Shown piece after piece: positions 1 through 10,300 of a stretch of DNA of 64,000 nt. This DNA is from Gelatoporia subvermispora B. Lineage: Eukaryota > Basidiomycota > Agaricomycetes > Polyporales > Gelatoporiaceae. The position numbers were made by a program, and so were the translations under genes. The stretch covers positions 2,307,052-2,371,051 of the forward strand of contig KB445794.1 in the NCBI GenBank assembly GCA_000320605.2, read 5' to 3'. A model generated the notes under the pieces. The model saw nothing but the letters and a program-made list of their open reading frames with translations, was not told where the DNA came from and made no database searches. The first letter of the stretch is position 1. Each line of letters opens with the position of its first letter.

Positions 1-39
1 CTAACAAAGATCCAATGTTCGAATTAGGGAATGCTACGA

Positions 40-335
40 GCTAGAGAACTGATTGAGATCAGGGCAGCATCGGTCCCGGCGAAGAGTAGGAGTCAAGCTG
101 AGGAAGCCGAACGCCGTGGAAAGGTGGGTCAACCCTAACCACGATCATTCCCTCAGGTTCCCACGGCCCATTGTTCTACAGGCCGTCCGCATCAGACTTC
201 GGTTCCGCCATAGATGCACTGAACAGCCCATTCGAACTCAATTGTCCGACTGCATTGTACCCAGCTTACTGCGGTCGCAGATGCTCGAGATTTGAGTCAG
301 ATTCACACCAATATATCTGATCATTTCAGTCTCAC
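40..335. repeat. Duplicated flank shared with 49250-49460 and 43220-43350
   Basis: This stretch, downstream of the first F-box gene, matches 49250-49460 by eye. Shared blocks include gagaactg..ttg.gatca and the exact string gtcaaccctaaccacgat. A weaker match lies at 43220-43350. At the two internal sites the sequence lies upstream of a Ubl-RING gene. The duplicated unit therefore seems to be the promoter side of a RING gene joined to an F-box gene. No gene is visible in 1-433. Confidence 0.6.
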
Positions 336-433
336 GTACTTACTAGCGGGCGCTAGCGACACTGTACACACGGACAAGCACACGTACAACTGCGATCATC
401 TGAATCGACATGCATCCCAGATTGATCTCAAAG

Positions 434-2045
434 CTACCAACATCCACCGTGCTCAAAGCAAGACCTCGCACTAAGCCCTTCTTCCTCCGAAATGGCTACA
501 ACATTTCCCGATCCTCCGTCCCTGGCACGCACGCGCTCTGGCCATCTCCGCCACCACATCTTCGGCCAGTCCCACAGGGGAATGTCGATATCCAGATACT
601 CCAGCTCTGGACAGTTGCCGAACCACAGCGCAATGACTCCTTGATGCGCAGCACGCATTTGGCTAGCATCAGCTACACGACTGCGGTACCGCGAGCCGAG
701 GGCCTGGTACAGACTGAGCGAGACATATTTGAGTTCGCCAAGGGAGCGGATGGCTGACACTGTCTCCTCGCTGCTCTACATGAATAGTAAATTTACTGAG
801 ACTTTTATATCTACGCCAAAATTCAATGACACTCACCAGATGGAACAGAACGTCAAGCACCTCGCTCGGTGCATGCTCATCCGAATAATATCCCCCAAAT
901 TGTATGGCGATGAACCTCGCACGCGGGATCGCCTCCGCGAATCCCGGCCAATAATTACTAATGAGTCCCCTCGCACTTTGCGCAGCATACACGCCAAGCG
1001 CACCTCCCGACCCGTCGAATGAGCTATGCGTCTGGTACACGCCAAGCGCAAAGTTGCGTATATGGCACCGCCGGAGCGCCGCATACATCGCCGCGTATCT
1101 CTGCCCCAGCCCAGGATGCATCGTGTCATGGACACGCACGCACTCGACCGTGGGATGTCCGGAGACGAGGACATTGGCTACGACTAAAGGGCATTCGATG
1201 CAAGTAAGGTTGCGCCAGTGACACCCGGAGTGATCCCTCTTGGGAAGCACCCAACGGCCACCGTGAGGCATGGCGAGGGACCTGAGACTTGGAAACACGC
1301 GCGTGCACTCTTGCATGGACATGTCCAGAAAATGCACCTCGAGCCGCTTTACTCGCGGAAACCGCATGGGTGCTGCTCCGGGCGGCGCTGAGAAGAGGGT
1401 CCCGAAGTATTGCAATGCCTCGAGACGATCCGCATTCCGACTCATGAGTGCAGCGAGGGAAGTTGCGTCGATCTCCTCGGGATTTGTATACATCGGCGGG
1501 AGGATGTTAGGAGCCGTCCTGCGCATTAGGGGGACGAGGGCGAGCTCCGGGGGAGCGCGCAGTGCAGCAAGGGCTGCGAAGCCCTCGGGCCCAAGCTCTG
1601 CCAGCTTCAGCCTGGCACACGGGGGATTCTCCACTAATGCGTTCGCAATCTCTGGATTTGCAAGAAGTAGCACATCCACATGCGAGTCGAACTCGAGGGC
1701 TCGCAAATTCGTGAGCTTCTTCAGGACCCTCGCGAGGACGTCGGCGAAGATCTCTGGGTTGATAGGACGGTTGGACGGGTGGTGGCCGAACGCCATACAC
1801 ACCACGGGAGAGAACGCCCTTCGACCAATCCGTATACTCCGCACGGCGCTGACAAGGTCGTAGAACAGTACATACTGACAGAAATCCCGGACCTGCTCGG
1901 CGTCCCTCGTCAGCGAGACCTCTCGCACGATGTACGGTCTGATCGCTGCAAGCGCGGCCCGCGATGTTTGTGCCATGGCGAGGAGTGCGGGTCTGTCAAG
2001 ATGAGAGAGAACCACCCGCACACAGTCATTGTTCAGGTAAGGCAT
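434..2045 (-). CDS. F-box-like family protein FB1 (two exons, intact)
   Basis: First member of the repeated F-box-like family. I read two exons: 2045-837 and 775-434, with a 61-nt GTGAGT...TAG intron in phase 0, giving about 516 residues. The start was placed at the ATG of MPYLNNDC because all paralogues begin M-x-x-L-P-x-L/I-N-D-D-C; an in-frame ATG lies 18 codons upstream. Visible parts are the N-terminal F-box-like helix pair (NNDCVRVVLSHLDRPALL...), the family motif VSLTRDAEQVRDFC near residues 45-60, a long LRR-like middle and the C-terminal WWRR...EEEGLSAR block. The tail ends CFEHGGCW instead of the usual YFDWDGCR. F-box proteins usually link substrates to SCF ubiquitin ligases; that role is inferred from the fold only. 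No break is seen. Confidence 0.8.
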
Positions 2046-2639
2046 CGTCTGCGGGGGAGCGGAGAGTAGCCAGGTCGTCACGGTCGTCGCCTGCATAAGG
2101 CACGGTATTAACACACCTATGATGAATTCACTGCGCAATGCGCAGTGCGCATCAGAAGTGTGGTGTGCTCCAGGCGATCTGAAAGAGCTTGATGTGCACA
2201 CTGTATCGTGTCGTCCTTTGCAGCAGAAAGACAAAGCAGACGGAGACCGAGCGTACTATACACGGGATTACAAACGAACAAACCGAGCGTAGTGGGCGCA
2301 AAAGAACGAGACTTGAGCGCTTGAACTTACTGTATGCGTCGGAGGAGGAGAGGAGGAGGAGGAGATCACATTCGCCGCCGGTAGGAGTCACGTGCTACGA
2401 TACATCTTTCGCACAGCGTGTACACAACCACGGACCCGACAACCTACTTAGAAAACGCAGTAGCGTACCTATCTCCGACCAATCACCCCACGCGCAGCCT
2501 CTCCTAGTACCCCGAGTACATCGAACCGAATGCTCTGGCCCAAATGTGAGCGTACGTGACGCCCACATAGGCAGGAGCGTAGTTAAAACCTGCCGTGCAC
2601 CGGACAAAAAACCCCAGTGGGGAAAATAATATATTTTGC
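2046..2639. other. Intergenic, 5' flank of FB1
   Basis: No convincing gene. It holds the 55-nt repeat at 2182-2236 (see separate entry) and a purine-rich (GGA)n-like run near 2340-2365. The rest is low in coding signal on both strands. Confidence 0.5.
2182..2236 (+). repeat. Dispersed 55-nt repeat, copy 1
   Basis: The core gagcttgatgtgcacactg continues as tatcgtgt and is identical at 5148-5176. Similarity extends about 30 nt further with mostly C/T and A/G differences. The two copies are direct repeats that flank the LINE fragment plus FB2. They could be remnants of a small transposon or an ancestral duplication border. Confidence 0.6.
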
Positions 2640-3460
2640 TACCCGGCAGGAATCAGCAGCAGTCCCCTGCATGCCAATAACACTCGCTACGCACCAAGCC
2701 TTCCTCCGATCCACCCCGTCTCCTAGGCGAGTCCCACGCGAGATGTGGTAGGGTCGTGAGCAGTCTCCTGGGCCAGGAACCCTGTGGGACAACCTGGGGA
2801 GGGGTCAGGCACAGTCCTCCGTGACGCTGACGCAAACGTACCCACGCCCAAGCATAGGCTGCCCGCTGCGCCATCCTGTAGGCCACCGATACAGTTATCG
2901 CTTCTTCCAGTGTCGCGCCCTACCGCACCATTGCCGTGCGGTCGCATAGCGCGAACACCTCGAACACAAAACGGCCAAATGCGGCCGCCACTTTGCGCTC
3001 CGACAGACCCCACAGCAGCGTCGCCAGTGTTCTGCTATGGCCAGGCAGCTCTACACGCCCCGTCCGCATCAGCGCATCCTCACGCCACACGCGGCGCAGC
3101 TCCAGCAACTCCGCGTTTCCGTCACAGCACAGCAGGACGTGTTCTTCATCCTCCACTGACCCACGCTTTGCGCAGAAGCGACATCCGCGGTCCTCACGCG
3201 CGATGCGCCGCGTTCGCCCCGTTTGCACTCCTAGGGGGTGTTCTCCTGCCAGTAGCCGTGTGAGCGCTCGACGGTGGTCTGCGTTCAGCAGCCTTAGGTA
3301 CGAGCGGAACGCAACCATCGCCCCGGTCCCGCGGTGCGCGAGCAGACGCAGGCGACTCGTCTGTGTCACCATCTCTCTCACCTGACTCGCTCGGAGGTCC
3401 GGCCCCGCAGTCCGTGCCGGACGCGACAGGCTGCACACGTCTTTCACTCTTGCGTGCGCA
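2640..3460 (-). mobile_element. 5'-truncated non-LTR retrotransposon (LINE) 3' end
   Basis: A minus-strand frame ending at 2920 codes for the C-terminal part of a LINE polymerase. It has the typical zinc-binding tail CRFC...VEDEEHVLLCC...ELLELR, preceded by an arginine-rich helical stretch (LRLLAHRG...FRSYLRLL). This arrangement is familiar from fungal Tad-like LINEs, where it follows the RT/RNase H part. RT motifs are absent, so only the last roughly 180 codons and a 3' UTR to about 2640 remain. The 5' truncation is what target-primed reverse transcription commonly leaves. The open frame runs on antisense into the first codons of FB2, so the exact junction is uncertain. Confidence 0.65.
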
Positions 3461-3509
3461 TTACCAGCGCGACACCATGCACCTGTCACCTGGATCTCGT
3501 CCTCGAGCC

Positions 3510-5099
3510 ATGTCAATTCTCCCTGGCATCAATGACGACTGTGCACTGGCGGTCATAGCCCAGCTGGACAAGCCATCTTTGGCTGCCGTGTCCCAGACCT
3601 CGAAGCTCGCATTTCACGCCGTTGGCCCCTATCTCGTGCAAGATGTTGCCCTGACTCGGAGCGAAGAGCAAGTCCTCGGATTCTGTAGATATGTCCTTGC
3701 ACACAATCTCGCGAACACGGTCCGCCACCTGTATATAGACTCCCCGGACACCAGCGTCGCAAGGTTGGAATATGTTTCCTCTGCTACGTACAGCCGGTTC
3801 TCGAATGCCTTGAAGCCGGCACAGTTCGCGAGCGCTTTGGCAGACGTGCTCGAGAGGACGACAAAGCTAGAGTCTCTCGACCTGGGTGTGAACGTGGAAG
3901 AGCTCATCAAGTGCGAGCCGCGCGTCGCACCTGCGCTGATCGCGAACCCTCCGTCTGCGAAGCTCAGACTCCTCGATGTTGGGAAGACGGCCCACCTGGC
4001 TCTGCGCTCTCTGCGTTCCCCGCCCCATCTGATCCTCGGAGAGGACAATGGAATCCACCGCCCTGAAGGCGATACGGAAGTTCTTCGCGCCGCACTGTTG
4101 GAGTTCCTATCTGCAAACGCAGAGCGCCTCCGTGTGATCGACTTGGACGAGGCGATATACAAAACCCTGGATCAGCGCGCGCTGCGCTTCCCCAATGTGG
4201 AGATGATCACGATCCCGGGCCTGGACATGTCCATGCAGACGTGTGCGCGCGTCTTTCCCAGCGTGCGCTACTTCAACAACCCCATGACTGGCATGTCGGA
4301 CCATGCTCGTAGCGGGCAGCACGGGCCGCTCTGGCGGGACCTGCGTTCAGCGGAGGGAATGGGCAATATCGTTGTGTGGCTCGCGCGGCACCATCCTACT
4401 GTGCGTAGACTGCACATGTGGATGCAGTACGGGTACCGCGGGACGCGAGATGCGTTCGGGCAGGTGTGCGACGTCCTACGTGCCCGGCCGATCGTGAGCC
4501 TGGGGATGGCTGTGGAGATCCCGGACGACGATCACAATGCGCCGTTCTCGGGGCAGTGGCTTGTCCAACCGCACTTCGAGATGGGGCACTTCTGGCCAGG
4601 GTTGGCGGCGGCGATCCCGCAGGCACGGTTCCTCCATCTCTGCTTCAGACGCCCCGGATCGACGTACATGACGCTCGAGGTTCTCTTCGCCGCGGTGCGT
4701 TCCGTCGTTGTTGATTAGCGCTCTTCTGACGACGTGTACTGGGACCAGCTCACGCACGAGACGATCTCGTCCCTCGACGCTCTGCCTGACCCGCGGTACG
4801 TCTTGCTGAGATATATCGGGCACATGGCAAGAGCAGACCAAGCGAGGGTACACGACTCTCAAGGCGCATTTCCCTCTCAGGAAGACGTGTTCTCGCTCTG
4901 GTTTAGTCGCATCTCGTCGCTCGAGTACCATGAGCTGGACCTTAAGATCTGGGGGTGGAAGCGGAGCTGGTGGCGCAGGCAGCCGCTGAACGACCGGCCG
5001 GGAAAGAATCCTTATGGAATGCATCGTCGTATTATACGCGTCTAGGAAGAGGAGGGGTTGAGTGCAAGGGAGTATTTCGATTGGGATGGATGCAGATGA
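3510..5099 (+). CDS. F-box-like family protein FB2 (late nonsense codon)
   Basis: Family start MSILPGINDDC at 3510. Exon 1 is 3510-4694. A 54-nt intron (GTGCGT...CCAG, 4695-4748, phase 0) follows, and exon 2 starts at CTCACGCACGAG. The TAG at 4716 lies inside this intron and is harmless. Exon 2 contains LTHETISSL, the WWRRQP block and RRIIRV, but a TAG at 5043-5045 replaces the Ser codon present in the close paralogue at 16.2-17.5 kb. The predicted product therefore loses the last 18 residues, including the family tail EEEGLSAREYFDWDGCR, whose codons remain intact to the TGA at 5097-5099. It is either slightly truncated or newly dead. The upstream region is LINE-derived. Confidence 0.75.
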
Positions 5100-5145
5100 T
5101 GCTGTGGGACGAGATCAAAGTCGCTGGAATGGGATTGGAATTGCA

Positions 5146-5200
5146 AGAGCTTGATGTGCACACTGTATCGTGTTGTTCTCCGTAGTAGACATACAAGGCA
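5146..5200 (+). repeat. Dispersed 55-nt repeat, copy 2
   Basis: Direct repeat of 2182-2236, starting 49 nt after the last FB2 stop. The first about 28 nt are identical; the remainder differs mainly by transitions. Confidence 0.6.
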
Positions 5201-5569
5201 GGGTATGCACGCTGTTGCGCTGGTAATGCGTCGCTGCAAGCGAACATGCTTACATCGTGTGCCCGACCTACTGCTCTACAGTTGCGGACAACCAAAGCCC
5301 ACCAAAGTTTGGGGGGGGGCTTTTCTCCGCTTTCGGATGTAGCGGGATCTCACCGTAGACACATTAGTAGCATCTGAACGGATCATGATCAAAAGTTATC
5401 AAGCCGATTCCGCTCTACAGCAATCTCTTTGTTTCGGGGTCAAAACTTTGGCCAAGCGCCGAGACCATCGTAACAATACGGGAAAATGTGCAAAATGTTC
5501 CTCTCAGTCGGCGCAACATCATGAGGCTTGGGCATAACGGTTCGCCGATGCGACTTGAGTGAGGCGGTC
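5201..5569. other. Intergenic downstream of FB2
   Basis: No gene supported. A G-run (ten Gs) lies near 5310 and an A-run near 5571. Confidence 0.4.
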
Positions 5570-5742
5570 AAAAAAAAATCCAGTCCCCGGAGCGAAGACC
5601 AAATGCTCGGGTTCTGTATATATGTTCTCGGCGCTCGCACGCGATCTCGCGAACGCAACCCGGCACCCACCTGTATATAGATTTCCCTGACACCAGCGTC
5701 GCAAAGTCGGAATATGTGTCCACTGCTACGTACAGTCGGGGA
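5570..5742 (+). pseudogene. F-box family relic (fragment)
   Basis: About 170 nt are similar, roughly 85 percent by eye, to FB2 3658-3797. Shared landmarks are gagcgaaga.caa, atctcgcgaac, cacctgtatataga and gctacgtacag. Small indels destroy the frame. The match stops at about 5742. The matching family segment resumes in the truncated copy at 16232, which starts only about 34 family nucleotides further on. Confidence 0.65.
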
Positions 5743-6086
5743 TTTTGCTGGTTTGCTCACTGCGTTCCTCGTTCTTCTCTTGGGTAGGGCGTGTATAATA
5801 TCGATTCCCTACGGTTTTGGTTTTTGGTAGATTTCGCCTGCCTGCACCTGCGCACCGAGTGTCTCATACGCGTCCCATCTTGCCTCATACCGTACATACA
5901 TATTCCAGATTGTCCTCGACTCTCCTCGTTCTCACTCAGTTGTTATCCTCTCCCTGTTACGACTCATGAACAGCCTTATGATATGTTCGCTACATAGTAG
6001 CGGCGCAGGTGTTCAACGTTCGACGTCCATATGCATGTTCTCTACAGTTCTATATCTCTACACCCTTTGCCTCGCGCAAGTTTCTC
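5743..6086. other. 3' flank of the amylase gene
   Basis: No gene seen. Pyrimidine-rich in places; presumably contains the 3' UTR of the minus-strand amylase gene. Confidence 0.4.
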
Positions 6087-6914
6087 TTATCTCCAAGATG
6101 AGGTGATGGTCTGGGAACCAGACGCAGCCGTGGTGAACTCGCGATTGGGGTCTGATTCCCAGTTGATCTACCGAGAGATATGTTAGAGCGAAGTCTTTGC
6201 CGGAGCAAAGGTGGGAGAAACTGACCGTTCCGTCAGCCTCCTTACGGATGAACTTGTATTGGAAGTCGGTGTTGGCAGGCAGCGTCAGCGTGACGGTCCA
6301 GTTAGGGTACGATGCGGCTGACATGGGGATCTGCGCCGCGATCGTCGTGGTGGCGATTTCGTCATTAGGATTTACCCTTGTCCGAGAATAGAAGGACGTA
6401 CAGCGGCGTACGGTCCCCAGCTTGCTAGTTGGTCGATACTTCCAACCAAGAGAACGTTCTGTCAATAGTGATGAGCGACGGGTGGGTGGCGGTGCCCGCT
6501 GCACTGACCTCGCCGAATGAGGTCGTTGCACTTTCAGCAAACGTCACCTCTACTGTGCCAGAGGCCGAGCCCACCGAGCCGGTGTGGATTGCCAGAGCAC
6601 TCCAGGCTTGTACGTCAGCAGTGAATCGACCATCAGAGACAGTAACCCTGCGTGACGCAAACCAAGCCGTTAAATGCTGAATATCTAAACCACAAGTTAA
6701 GGTTGCGACGTACGCAACACCGGTACACGCTCCGCTGACACTCGCTCCGCTAATCACATCACAGTACGTGCCATCGGGCATGGACGTGCTGAATGTGGTA
6801 CTCCAGATAGTGTCTGCATTGTTAATAGCAGCAAAGCCGAGAGAGCCTATAAGGTGACCGCTTAACAGCTCTCAAATGAACTTGTATAGAGATAACACAC
6901 CTCGCCCGAACGCA

Positions 6915-7296
6915 TGTTGGATTTCAAGAGCGTCCGCACCATGGCGCGCAATGGCGCATCGGTGGCGGCGCGCTGTTTCCTTATGAGGCAACCCGCCCGA
7001 TATGTCAGTGTTTTCCGATCCAACATACGATACTTCCGTTCGTACTATACAGTTCTTATGTAATGTCTCGATTTCTCTTGTCTTTCGTTTTCGTGTGTGG
7101 AAGCCCTCAGACTTACGTGACCGTCTGAGGGTGAGTACTATATTTCGGTACAAGTACATACATCAGGACTAACTGTATCTCAGTGTTGACAGCGACTTCG
7201 TCGCTTGTTCTAGGTACTTAATATGATTAGACTTACGTGACCGTCTGAGGTGTTGACAGCGACTTCGTCGCTTGTTCTAGATCTGCGCTTCCAATA
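6915..7296 (+). repeat. Left LTR
   Basis: 382 bp, identical to 11772-12153. It contains two internal direct repeats: acttacgtgaccgtctgagg (about 7111 and 7231) and a 30-nt unit beginning tgttgacagcgacttcg (7184 and 7251). The first copy of the former is part of a perfect 9-bp stem hairpin (7104-7112 / 7123-7131). The latter contains the small palindrome agcgac-ttc-gtcgct. Confidence 0.93.
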
Positions 7297-7312
7297 GGTT
7301 ATGAGCCCCGAG
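7297..7312 (+). other. Primer-binding site, probable half-tRNA-iMet type
   Basis: The sequence ggttatgagccccgag follows the LTR directly. It resembles the Drosophila copia and yeast Ty5 class of sites that pair with the anticodon-loop region of initiator tRNA-Met (loop containing CAUAA). The gag-pol ATG at 7301 lies inside it. Confidence 0.6.
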
Positions 7313-10300
7313 ACGCCAGCGCTAGAACGCGACGATGCCCGAGATGCCAATGGGCTCTCGGGAATTCCCCACCTGAAAACAGACGGTTCAAATTGGCCGG
7401 TCTTCAAGACCCGCCTGGCATGGGCCCTGGATGCAAGAGATCTGCATGGGCACCTCACGGGAGAGGATCCCCGGCCACTTGACCCGCTCGCAGACTGGCG
7501 TGCCGGGACCGCACCACCGCCGTCACTCGCGGAGAGCGCAGACGCGCAGTTGCTACTCGCCCAAGGAGAAATCCTACCGTTGCCTTCGAAGGACAAGAAG
7601 ATCGACGAAAAATATGCTCTAGACTACCGTGCTTGGCGCAAAAAGGAGGCGAAGGCTCGAGATCTCCTCGCTCGCCTCGTCCCCGACAGTGTTCTTCGTA
7701 GGATGAAGCGAAATGGCGACAGCGTCGCCGACATGTGGACCTGGATCTGCTCGGAATTCGAAGACAAGACGCCGCTCGTCCAGTCAAACACGCTCGAGCG
7801 ATTCCAGACCACACGCTGCCCCGAACACGGAGACGTCTCCAAGCATCTAGATACGCTAGGAGAAATGGTCGAAGAACTGTCGGCGATAGGCGTCGAAGTC
7901 TCCGACCAGGACTACTGCGCGCAGATACTCAAGTCCGTACCCAGCCAGTATGCTGACTTCCTATCCGGAATGATGAACGCCGGCCGACTACTCGGGACGC
8001 TCATCACCCCGGACCAGGCGATACAGTATCTTAAGCAAGAGTACGAACGAAAGCGCCTACCTAGCCGTGGGGGAACCAAGCCCAAAAGTAGCAAGGACGA
8101 GCGAGATGCCGCATACTCCGCAGAGGACGGGCGACGAAGGTTCTCTGGCAGGAATAGAGACGGTCCCAGCGACAGATCCGGAGGCACCAGGAGGGAACTC
8201 ACGTGCTGGAACTGCGGCGGCACTGGGCATCGCAAGAGCCAATGCCCGAGCCCCAAGTCCAAGAACGATAATCCGAGCGGAGATGGCGGAGAAAAGGGGA
8301 CTACGGCCGCGAATGCCACGCTGGAGGAGGAAAGTGACGTCGAGTACAGTTGGATGGCGGCTGTGAGCGAGTCTGAGTCGGATAGCGACAATGAAATTTC
8401 TTTTGCGACGTACTTCGAAATGCCTGAGCAAGCTGTTCCCCTCCTCGACGACTACCTCATGCCTACATTACAAGCCGTGTCCGACTCCGACTCCGATGAT
8501 GAACTACTGGATGACGAGGACAGCAGTACGACCGACACAGGTGGCGGGAACCAATCCGATGACGAGATAGACGTTGCGGCCGTGGTGCACGGCGATATTG
8601 GATGCAAGCAAGTTGACCTATATGATTCTGGAGCCACGAAGCATCTGTCACCATTCCGAGAACGTTTCGTGTCACTCACGGAGATTCCCCCAAGACCTAT
8701 CAATGCGGCGAATCAACAACGATTCCACGCCATCGGCGTCGGCGATATGATCATCGAAGTACCAAATGGGGCGAATTTCTCCAGGATCCGCCTTCGTGAT
8801 GTGCTCTACGCTCCCCAAATGGGAGTCACTTTGATATCCGTGGGATGCATCGATGCTGCGGGTTACTCAGCGCTATTCGGGGGCGGCAGGTGCCAGATAC
8901 GAGACAGGGATGGAGTCGTTGTGGGAGAGATTCTCCAGAGCGGTGGGCTATACAAAGTCGAACAGGAACAAGAGTCAGCCCATTCCGCCCTTGAGGAGGT
9001 CACCTTGGAGGAGCTCCATCGTCGCTTGGGTCATGCGTCACCAGAAGCTGTTCAAAAGCTTGTCAGCCGCGGGTTAGTGACAGGTGTCAAACTCGTGGGC
9101 ACTTCCCAAATCAAGTTCTGCGATTCCTGCGTGTTCGCGAAGACCCGGCGTAAACCGGTGCCGAAGGAGCGCACGAGCCCACTGGCTGACGAAGTCGGTG
9201 CCGTTGTCCATACCGACGTCTGGGGGCCTGCAGACGTAGCCTCTATCGGGGGCCGAAAATACTATGTCAGCTTCACCGACGACAAATCTCGACTCTCCGC
9301 GACGTACCTTATGCGTCAGAAGTCCGATGTTCGTCGAGTATATGGCAAGTACCGCGGCTGGATAAGAACGAAGTTCAAGCGGCGGATTGGAACCCTGCAG
9401 AGCGACCGTGGGGGAGAGTACATCGCCGAGGAACTTCAGGACATGCTTGATGAGGACGGCACGGCCCACCGGCTCACCGTACACGACACGCCGGAAGAGA
9501 ATGGAGTCGCAGAACGCCTGAATGGTGTTCTACTCAGTCGGGTACGCGCGATGCTACATGATAGCGGCCTACCGAAGAACTTATGGGGCGAAGCTGTAAT
9601 GCACGCTACCTGGTTGAAGAACCGCATGACGACAAAACCCCTCGGCAAAGACATCACACCGTACGAAGTGGCGTTTGGGGTGAAGCCTGACATCAGCAGC
9701 GCCCACACCTTCGGGTGTCCTGTATGGGTGCACGACCCTTCCGGTTCCAAACTTGAGGGGCGCGCGAAAGAGGGTCGCTGGGTGGGCATCGACTTGAACA
9801 GCCAGGGACAACGCATATACTGGCCCAAGACCGGTACGGTGACCGTGGAGCGAACCGTCGTATTCAAACCCTGCGAGCAGGCGCCACGTGTACATCTCGA
9901 GGGGGAGGAAGGCGATAAAGGCAGTGAATCAGGGAAGAAAGATACCGATAGCGAGAGGATCGAGCTAGACACTGCGGTCGACAGCACGCAGGAAGAAAGG
10001 CCTCCACCTCGCTCAAGTCGATTGCGAAAGCCGAGCGCGTATATCCAGCGCATCCTCGAGGGCGAAAATGCGGAAAAGATACCCTCAGGTCTACAAGTGC
10101 CCGTCGACACAGCCGTTCTCGCGCAAGAGTCACAAGATTCTGGGGGAGCTGCCGACGAATTCGCAATGTCTGCAGCAATATCCGACGCAGAAGGACTCGA
10201 GCCACGGAACCTGAGCGAAGCAAAGAGGCGTCCAGATTGGCCTAGGTGGGAAGAAGCCGTCGCAGAAGAGCTAGCACGTCTCGAGAAAGCGGAGACCTGG

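Noticed and set aside
1270..1863. Plus-strand frame of 197 codons
   Set aside because: Antisense to FB1 exon 1; codon composition is that of a shadow frame.
4716..4718. In-frame TAG in FB2 taken as a disabling mutation
   Set aside because: It lies inside a 54-nt GT-AG intron (4695-4748) at the position of the intron in every paralogue.
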